Origin: MAG-120802 sp049430265 | GTDB lineage: Bacteria > Actinomycetota > Actinomycetes > Nanopelagicales > Nanopelagicaceae | NCBI GenBank assembly: GCA_049430265.1 | Contig: JBMTBW010000022.1 | Location: forward strand, 1-13,496 | Direction of reading: 5' to 3' | Length of the DNA: 13,496 nucleotides | In this document: piece after piece, positions 6,476 through 11,410 of the stretch | Layout of the letters: the number at the start of each line of letters is the position of its first letter | How positions within the stretch are numbered: the stretch's first letter is position 1 | Program-made: the position numbers and the translations under genes | The notes under the pieces: model-generated | The model's database searches: none | What the model was told of the DNA's origin: nothing | Seen by the model: the letters and a program-made list of their open reading frames with translations, nothing else

Positions 6476-6502
6476 ATAGTAAGACGGTGTTTGTCTCACT
6501 AT
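6476..6502. repeat. 10-bp inverted repeat between recR and lysC
   Basis: ATAGTAAGAC (6476-6485) and GTCTCACTAT (6493-6502) are inverted copies with one mismatch around a 7-base centre. In the minus-strand transcript all ten positions pair, one as G-U. The dyad begins at the last base of the recR stop codon and lies 46 bases or more before the lysC start. No U-tract follows, so a standard intrinsic terminator is unlikely. It could be an operator, an mRNA-stabilising hairpin or an attenuator-like element for lysC-asd. Confidence 0.6.
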
Positions 6503-7101
6503 TAGAGATCTAAAGACCTTCGACCTTCAAAAGCTCTTCCAAGGGTGACTTCATCGGCATATTCCAGATCCCCACCAACAGGAAGACCGGATGCAAGGCG
6601 GGAGATCTTTATCCCAAGTGGCTTCATTGTTCTTGCTAGATAGGTCGCTGTTGCCTCGCCTTCAAGGTTTGGATCGGTGGCGATGATGATCTCTTTGATC
6701 CGATCATCGGCAAGGCGAGTGAGAAGTTCTCTTATCTTTAACTGCTCAGGACCAATGCCATCAATTGGGCTAATTGCCCCTCCTAACACATGATACTTAC
6801 CGCGAAACTCTCTAGTTCTCTCAATGGCGACAACATCTTTGCTCTCCTCAACAACGCAGATTAGAGAATCATCTCTCCTTACATCCCGGCAGATCTTGCA
6901 GAGCTCTTCTTCTGCGATATTAAAACATTGGCTGCAGAACTTAACTCGCTCTTTGACTAGGCGAAGTACCTCAACTAAACGATTTACATCAACGCTCTCT
7001 GATTGAATAACATGAAAGGCAATTCTCTGGGCGCTCTTTGGGCCAATTCCTGGCAGGCGGCCTAGCTCATCAATTAGCTCTTGAATGATTCCTTCGTACA
7101 T
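6502..7101 (-). CDS. recR: recombination mediator RecR
   Basis: 199 residues from ATG 7101-7099. It works with RecO (and RecF) to load RecA on gapped DNA. The helix-hairpin-helix (L-G-R-L-P-G-I-G-P-K-S-A-Q-R, 13-26) is followed by a four-cysteine zinc site (Cys56, 59, 68, 71). A Toprim domain with V-V-E-E-S (83-87) and A-T-D-P-N-L-E-G-E-A-T-A (141-152) comes next, then the characteristic L-P-V-G-G-D-L-E-Y-A-D-E-V-T-L (173-187). A GTG one codon upstream (7104) is also open. The ATG is preferred because homologs start M-Y-E-G and because it gives a TGATG overlap with the dnaX stop. In most actinobacteria a ybaB/ebfC gene separates dnaX and recR; here there is none. Confidence 0.96.
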   Translation of the reverse strand: MYEGIIQELIDELGRLPGIGPKSAQRIAFHVIQSESVDVNRLVEVLRLVKERVKFCSQCFNIAEEELCKICRDVRRDDSLICVVEESKDVVAIERTREFRGKYHVLGGAISPIDGIGPEQLKIRELLTRLADDRIKEIIIATDPNLEGEATATYLARTMKPLGIKISRLASGLPVGGDLEYADEVTLGRAFEGRRSLDL

Positions 7102-8774
7102 CACTTATCGCTCTCGCCAATGACTCTTGCCCCAAGCTCCTTCATTAATAGCTCTGTTCCTGAGAGGCGAACTTCATCATCTGGATCTTCATCAACTCTT
7201 GCGCTCTGGTTATTTGTAGTAGTTGAGGTATCAACGACTACTTCAATTTTTCTCTTAATCCCAGTAACTTCAACAAAGGCATCGATTAATATCTGCTCGC
7301 TCTCGGATCTAATAAATGAATCCCTTGCTCCAGCATTAACAATTCCAATTGTGATCTGCTCGTTATCAACACTTAGTATTTGCGCGCTTGCTGATAGCAG
7401 CGACCAGGTAAGGCGACGCTTTCGCTTAACGCTTTCAATAACATCTGGCCACATCCGCCTTAAAGCTGCAATATCGGCGCTACTTGGAGCCTTTTCACCC
7501 TTTGCTGGCTCACTCTTTACTTGCTTTGGCTCTTCTTTAATTGTTTTTATCTCCGCTTTTGCCTCAGTTTTATTAACTCTTTGAGTAGGGGCAGCAGCAG
7601 CGCTTGCAACATCAAATCCTGATTGGCGCTCAAGTCGCTCAAGCCTTGAGATAAGTCCAGTATCGCTGGAATCTCCTTGAGCAATTGTTATCTTCCCTGC
7701 AACCAACTCCAGAATTAGCCTTGCAGGCGTTGCACCTCGCATCGCTGTTAAACCGTCAGCAAGCAGGGCTGCTGCCCTATTTAGTGATGCGCTGCCAATT
7801 CTTGATGCCTGTGATGCCATTCTTGTTAGTTGATCTTTAGGATATCCACGAAGAACTGTAGCTGCTTGATCAGATAAGGCATCAACAATAACTAGATCTC
7901 TTAAGCGCTCAAGTAAATCAAAGGCAAAGCGCCTTGGGTCATGGCCTGATTCAACAAGTAGATCGATTGTTTTAAATAGCGTTGCAGTATCTCTAGCTCC
8001 AATTGCATCAATAGCATCATCTAAGAGCGCGCCATCGGTATAGCCAAGTAGTTGAACTGCAATCTCATAGGTGACGCCATCTTTTCCAGCACCTGCTAGT
8101 AATTGACCCAAAACAGAGAGCGCATCTCTAACAGATCCACCTGATGCTCTAACTACTAGCGGAATTACGCCCTTTTCAACCTTTACACCCTCTGCTTGGC
8201 AGAGCTTCTCAAGATGCTCTCCCAAAATTCCAGGAGGAACCAATCTAAATGGATAGTGATGGGTTCTTGAGCGAATAGTTGCAATTAGTTTCTCTGGCTC
8301 TGTAGTTGCAAAGATAAATAAAACATGTGGCGGTGGTTCTTCAACTACTTTAAGAAGGGCGTTAGCTGCTCCTGGCCCTAATTGGTGGGCCTCATCGATG
8401 ATATAGATCTTGTACTTTGAACTAACAGGTGCAAAGAAAGCTTTATCTCTTAAATCTCTTGCATCATCAACTAGGCCATGAGTAGCAGCATCTAGCTCAA
8501 TAACATCGATAGAGCCTGGACCATTTGCTACAAGATCGGTGCATGATTGGCATTTTCCACAAGGGTTTGGCGTTGGCCCTTTTTCGCAGTTAAGTGAGCG
8601 AGCCATAATTCTTGCACTTGATGTCTTGCCGCAGCCTCGAGGACCAGAGAATAAATAAGCATGATGAATCCGACCTGATTCAAGTGCATTTGATAGCGGT
8701 GTTGTTACATGTTCTTGGCCAATAACATCAGCAAAAATAGAGGGGCGATACTTGCGATAAAGCGCCAGTGACAT
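7101..8774 (-). CDS. dnaX: DNA polymerase III subunit gamma/tau
   Basis: 557 residues. It is the ATPase core of the clamp loader, which places the beta sliding clamp on primed DNA. The AAA+ module shows Walker A G-P-R-G-C-G-K-T (44-51), a C4 zinc site (Cys63, 72, 75, 78), Walker B with D-E-A-H (127-130) and the Ser-Arg finger in I-R-S-R-T (167-171). The collar domain follows to about residue 365. A charged Lys/Glu/Ala-rich linker comes next (about 397-430), then a short C-terminal domain (about 430-535). The charged tail V-D-E-D-P-D-D-E-V-R-L and later residues look disordered. No A-AAA-AAG slippery site was found, so a frameshifted gamma form is not supported. The start has AAAGG 5 bases upstream; that site may be masked by a hairpin with the end of the SRP RNA. 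It leads dnaX-recR. Confidence 0.97.
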   Translation of the reverse strand: MSLALYRKYRPSIFADVIGQEHVTTPLSNALESGRIHHAYLFSGPRGCGKTSSARIMARSLNCEKGPTPNPCGKCQSCTDLVANGPGSIDVIELDAATHGLVDDARDLRDKAFFAPVSSKYKIYIIDEAHQLGPGAANALLKVVEEPPPHVLFIFATTEPEKLIATIRSRTHHYPFRLVPPGILGEHLEKLCQAEGVKVEKGVIPLVVRASGGSVRDALSVLGQLLAGAGKDGVTYEIAVQLLGYTDGALLDDAIDAIGARDTATLFKTIDLLVESGHDPRRFAFDLLERLRDLVIVDALSDQAATVLRGYPKDQLTRMASQASRIGSASLNRAAALLADGLTAMRGATPARLILELVAGKITIAQGDSSDTGLISRLERLERQSGFDVASAAAAPTQRVNKTEAKAEIKTIKEEPKQVKSEPAKGEKAPSSADIAALRRMWPDVIESVKRKRRLTWSLLSASAQILSVDNEQITIGIVNAGARDSFIRSESEQILIDAFVEVTGIKRKIEVVVDTSTTTNNQSARVDEDPDDEVRLSGTELLMKELGARVIGESDK

Positions 8775-8779
8775 TTTGA

Positions 8780-8792
8780 CCTTTCTTAAAGG
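8780..8792 (-). promoter_or_regulatory. small hairpin covering the dnaX ribosome binding site
   Basis: On the minus strand CCTTT-AAG-AAAGG forms a 5-bp stem with a 3-base loop. Its 3' arm is the dnaX Shine-Dalgarno AAAGG, and its 5' arm begins in the last bases of the SRP RNA closing helix. There is no U-tract, so it is not a normal terminator. It is short and may not be stable; regulation is inference. Confidence 0.4.
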
Positions 8793-8880
8793 ATCCCCCG
8801 TACACCCATTAGAGCGGGCCTACCCTTGCTGCCTTCCAGCCCTGGGGGAGTTCGGCACGGTAATGCCGCACGGAGGATCT
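8791..8880 (-). ncRNA. ffs: signal recognition particle 4.5S RNA (small bacterial type)
   Basis: About 90 nt. It binds Ffh to form the particle that targets membrane proteins to SecYEG. The minus strand carries the conserved core: GAACTCCCCCAGG, the apical GGAA tetraloop, then GGCAGCAAGGGTA. The ends pair: GATCCTCCGTGC (8879-8868) with GTACGGGGGATC (8803-8792), 12 pairs including two G-U. This fits the hairpin form without an Alu domain and closely resembles mycobacterial 4.5S RNA. Exact ends are estimated from the closing helix. dnaX starts 16 bases after the 3' end, so the two may share a transcript. ffs beside dnaX and a serine tRNA is an arrangement known in actinobacteria. Confidence 0.92.
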
Positions 8881-8887
8881 GCGGTGA

Positions 8888-8893
8888 ATCATA
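8888..8893 (-). promoter_or_regulatory. probable -10 box of ffs
   Basis: TATGAT (5 of 6 against TATAAT) on the minus strand, about 7 bases before the estimated 5' end of the SRP RNA. The best -35 at normal spacing, AGAACT, is poor. The rest of 8894-8944 lies between two divergent RNA genes and must hold both promoters; I could not identify the tRNA promoter with confidence. Confidence 0.45.
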
Positions 8894-8944
8894 GTTTGAA
8901 GCACCGATAGAGTTCTCCTCTTACTTCAATACGAGGTGAGCTCG

Positions 8945-9032
8945 GGAGGATTCGCATAGCGGCCGAGTGCGCACGCTTGGAAAGCGTGTGTAGGGAAACC
9001 TACCGAGGGTTCAAATCCCTCATCCTCCGCCA
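8945..9032 (+). tRNA. tRNA-Ser (anticodon GGA)
   Basis: The acceptor stem pairs GGAGGAT (8945-8951) with ATCCTCC (9022-9028), discriminator G, and an encoded CCA at 9030-9032. The anticodon stem CACGC/GCGTG encloses the loop TTGGAAA, giving anticodon GGA (8979-8981), which reads UCC and UCU. A long variable arm (TAGG-GAAA-CCTA) marks the serine class, and the T arm is GAGGG-TTCAAAT-CCCTC. All arms are intact. It is transcribed away from ffs. Confidence 0.97.
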
Positions 9033-9054
9033 TCAAGAAAAGTGCCTTAATTTC

Positions 9055-9063
9055 TGTGGATAA
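9055..9063 (-). other. isolated DnaA-box match
   Basis: TGTGGATAA on the plus strand is the exact complement of the DnaA box TTATCCACA. It lies 22 bases past the tRNA-Ser end and 40 bases before the next gene. No second box is seen nearby, so an origin is not supported. It could be a DnaA-controlled site or chance. Confidence 0.35.
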
Positions 9064-9102
9064 CTTAAATGGCAGTCATATGGTTTATATGAAACTGGCC
9101 AG

Positions 9103-9570
9103 ATGGCAGCCAAGTCAAAACGAGCCTACTTAGTTTTTATCTTGACTGTAATTCTTATCTCTAACTCTCTGCCTGCTTTGGCAGAAAACCAGCCTAAAAC
9201 CCAATGCAATATAAGAGTTGATAACGTTCATTTATCTAAATCTATAAGAGCTAAAAAGGGTTTTGATGCAGTAAAGGTTAGCGCTAGATCAAAGTGTAAT
9301 GTGAAGATGAGCAACCTTTTATTGACGGTAGAGCTAAGAAAAGTAGGGCTATTTAGAAATCATTTACTGCGGGTAAGGACTCTAGAGATTAGAAAGGTAA
9401 TTCCTGCAAACTTTTCTGTAACAAATAAATCTACTTGGTTTAAGTGTAAGGACACCCAAAGCTCAAGATACTTTGGAGTTGCTTATGCCAGAGCTCTCAT
9501 ATCTGAAAAGACGGTATTTACCCCTCGTGTATATTCTGAGAAAATAGCCATCCTTCCATGCGGTACTTAA
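9103..9570 (+). CDS. secreted small protein of unknown function, four cysteines
   Basis: 155 residues, not recognised. It has a clear Sec signal peptide: basic start (Lys4, Lys6, Arg7), hydrophobic core about 9-20, and a predicted cleavage after L-P-A-L-A (residue 27). The mature part is basic, about 128 residues, with four cysteines (35, 65, 115, 153) that could form two disulfides. The pattern of short hydrophobic strands (V-K-V-S-A, L-L-L-T-V-E-L, F-G-V-A-Y-A) suggests a small beta-rich domain. No lipobox, membrane anchor or cell-wall sorting signal is seen, so it is probably released or held by contact with the envelope. The frame is closed upstream by a TAA at 9061, so this ATG is the only normal start; no Shine-Dalgarno precedes it, and TATATG lies 11 bases upstream. 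A second small gene follows after 14 bases. Confidence 0.75.
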   Translation: MAAKSKRAYLVFILTVILISNSLPALAENQPKTQCNIRVDNVHLSKSIRAKKGFDAVKVSARSKCNVKMSNLLLTVELRKVGLFRNHLLRVRTLEIRKVIPANFSVTNKSTWFKCKDTQSSRYFGVAYARALISEKTVFTPRVYSEKIAILPCGT

Positions 9571-9584
9571 GGTAAAGTCTGATT

Positions 9585-9917
9585 ATGCCTTCGAGTGACA
9601 GCTCTAAAAATGTAAGTAGTGACTCAGAGAGCGCCTACTTTGAATATATCTTTCATTTAGAGAGCAAGAATCAGGCGCGATATGAGTCTCAAGCTCGAGA
9701 GCTAATCCGCAAGAAGAAGTTAACAATCGAAGTTGATGGCGCTTTAATTCGATACAAATTAGAGCTCTTTGGTTTCCGCTGTGAGATCTCTAGAGATAGC
9801 GGAGAGAGTTTTCAATTAACTTCTTGGCACAAGATGAGATGGAGAAAATCTGAGAAAGTTGCTGCACTTCCTCTTCTCTTTGCTACAACAGAGGCAGATC
9901 TTCTACTTGAGAGATAG
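9585..9917 (+). CDS. small hypothetical protein (110 aa)
   Basis: Not recognised. 110 residues, cytosolic by appearance (no signal or membrane segment). The first 17 residues are Ser/Asp/Glu-rich and probably disordered. A charged helix follows (about 26-45, ending in R-K-K-K-L), then alternating strands (T-I-E-V, I-R-Y-K-L-E-L, F-R-C-E-I), the tryptophan-rich S-W-H-K-M-R-W-R-K, and a helical tail. Alternating charge and aromatic residues suggest a folded domain, not a shadow frame. The start lies 14 bases after the previous stop. Two readings are possible: AAGG 12 bases upstream as a weak ribosome binding site within one operon, or TAAAGT 6 bases upstream as a -10 box for a leaderless transcript. 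It converges on gabD with a 19-base gap in which no terminator is seen. Confidence 0.65.
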   Translation: MPSSDSSKNVSSDSESAYFEYIFHLESKNQARYESQARELIRKKKLTIEVDGALIRYKLELFGFRCEISRDSGESFQLTSWHKMRWRKSEKVAALPLLFATTEADLLLER

Positions 9918-9936
9918 CTCTATAGAACCATCTAGA

Positions 9937-11361
9937 TTAAATCTCAACGCCAATGTATTTTGTCTGCAAGAACTCATGAATACCGTCAAAGCCGCCCTCG
10001 CGTCCAAGGCCTGATTGTTTATTGCCTCCAAAGGGTGCAGCAGGATCTGAGATCATTCCTCGATTAATTGCAACCATTCCAGAGTCAATTGCTTCAGCCA
10101 TTCTTATCGCTCTTGCCAGATCTCCTGAATAGACATAACTAATTAGCCCAAAATCACTATCGTTAGAAAGCGCGATTGCTTCCTCATCGCTTTGAAAGGT
10201 GACAATTGGAGCAACTGGGCCAAAGACTTCATATTTTAGGATTTCATTTGATTTATCAACTGTTAAAACTGTTGGTGGATAAAAGGCTCCAACTCCCTCT
10301 GGCATCACCCCGCCAGTTTCAACAACTGCTCCGCCCTTAACAGAGAGCTCAACTAGCTCTGCAATTTTGTTTCTCTCCTTAATTGAAACACTTGCTCCAA
10401 GTTGAGCGCCTGCCTCACGCCCCGGTGCCATTTTTAACTCTGACATGGCTTTAGCAAACTTAACTGTAAATTCCTTTGCAATACCTTTATGAACATAGAT
10501 TCGATTGGCAGCAGTGCAGGCAGCCCCGCCATTTCTCATCTTGGCAAGCATTAATCCTTTTACTGCTTCATCAATATTGGCATCATCTAGAACTACAAAT
10601 GGTGCATTGCCGCCAAGTTCCATTGAGCATCTAATGACCCGATCTGATGCCTCTTTAAGAAGGATGCGACCAACCTCTGTTGATCCGGTAAATGAAAGAT
10701 TCATAACTCTTGGATCATGAAGCATTCGACTAACCATAGGCCCTGCTGGAGTTGGAGTAATTAGATTGACTACTCCTTTTGGCACTCCAGCTCGCTCTAA
10801 AATATCAACAATTGCCATAGCTGTTAGTGGTGTTTCAATTGCAGGTTTGAGAATTACTGTGCAACCTGCCCCAATTGCTGGGCCAATTTTTCTTGTTGCC
10901 ATGCCTGCTGGAAAATTCCAAGGAGTAATAAGAAGTGAGACTCCGATTGGTTGATGGGTTACTAATATTCTCTTATCTCCACTTGGCGACTTTCTAAAAT
11001 CTCCTGCAACTCTTACAGTCTCCTCGCTAAACCAACGGAAGAACTCTGCTGCATAGAGAATCTCGCCTTTAGCATCTGTTATAACCTTGCCATTTTCTCG
11101 AGAGACCAACTCTGCTAATTGATCGGCTTCTGAAACCATAATTTCAAATGCCTTGCGCAGAATTTCAGCTCTATATCTTGGCGCAGTCTTTGCCCACTCT
11201 GGAAATGCTCTATGAGCTGCATCAACTGCAGCATCACACTCTTTCTCACCAGCGGTTTGAATCTCTGCAATTACGCTGCCATCACTTGGATCATAAACGG
11301 GAACAGTTCCCGAGCCTTTAACCCACTTGCCATCGATATAGAGATCGGTTTTTAGCGTCAT
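9937..11361 (-). CDS. gabD: aldehyde dehydrogenase, succinate-semialdehyde type (GabD-like)
   Basis: 474 residues from ATG 11361. It oxidises an aldehyde, most likely succinate semialdehyde, to the acid with NAD(P)+. Visible parts: T-P-W-N-F-P (catalytic Asn149), K-P-A (Lys172), F-T-G-S-T-E-V-G-R, E-L-G-G-N-A-P-F (general base Glu248), the nucleophile Cys282 in N-G-G-A-A-C-T-A-A-N-R, and the C-terminal P-F-G-G-x-K-x-S-G-L-G-R-E-G. The residue two before Cys282 is Ala where most relatives have Gln. The frame runs 29 codons further upstream to an ATG at 11448, but that would overlap the divergent transporter start and does not resemble the family; homologs begin near L-Y-I-D-G-K-W. No GABA transaminase is in the window, so the substrate rests on similarity; another semialdehyde or aldehyde is possible. 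Confidence 0.85.
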   Translation of the reverse strand: MTLKTDLYIDGKWVKGSGTVPVYDPSDGSVIAEIQTAGEKECDAAVDAAHRAFPEWAKTAPRYRAEILRKAFEIMVSEADQLAELVSRENGKVITDAKGEILYAAEFFRWFSEETVRVAGDFRKSPSGDKRILVTHQPIGVSLLITPWNFPAGMATRKIGPAIGAGCTVILKPAIETPLTAMAIVDILERAGVPKGVVNLITPTPAGPMVSRMLHDPRVMNLSFTGSTEVGRILLKEASDRVIRCSMELGGNAPFVVLDDANIDEAVKGLMLAKMRNGGAACTAANRIYVHKGIAKEFTVKFAKAMSELKMAPGREAGAQLGASVSIKERNKIAELVELSVKGGAVVETGGVMPEGVGAFYPPTVLTVDKSNEILKYEVFGPVAPIVTFQSDEEAIALSNDSDFGLISYVYSGDLARAIRMAEAIDSGMVAINRGMISDPAAPFGGNKQSGLGREGGFDGIHEFLQTKYIGVEI

Positions 11362-11410
11362 AGGCTCAGAGCATACGCGTGAAAAGGGGGGCGTAGAATG
11401 GGCAACTACC
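11362..11410. promoter_or_regulatory. 49-bp divergent promoter region between gabD and the transporter
   Basis: On the minus strand TATGCT (11375-11370) sits 8 bases before the gabD ATG. On the plus strand TAGAAT (11394-11399) sits 11 bases before the transporter GTG. The gabD -35 position (TTCTAC, 11398-11393) overlaps the transporter -10, and the transporter -35 position overlaps the gabD -10, so the two promoters would share DNA. An A4G6 tract (11382-11391) lies between. Neither gene has a convincing Shine-Dalgarno. Pattern matching only. Confidence 0.4.

Noticed and set aside
7101..8774. Programmed frameshift in dnaX giving a short gamma subunit
   Set aside because: The linker contains an A5 run but no A-AAA-AAG type heptamer with a following hairpin, so there is no support from sequence.
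8896..8929. TTGAAG / CTTCAA inverted repeat between ffs and tRNA-Ser
   Set aside because: A six-base match separated by 22 bases is easily chance, and neither copy lies at -35 spacing from a convincing -10 box.
9095..9102. CTGGCCAG palindrome just before the 9103 start codon
   Set aside because: An eight-base palindrome with no second copy nearby; too little to call an operator.
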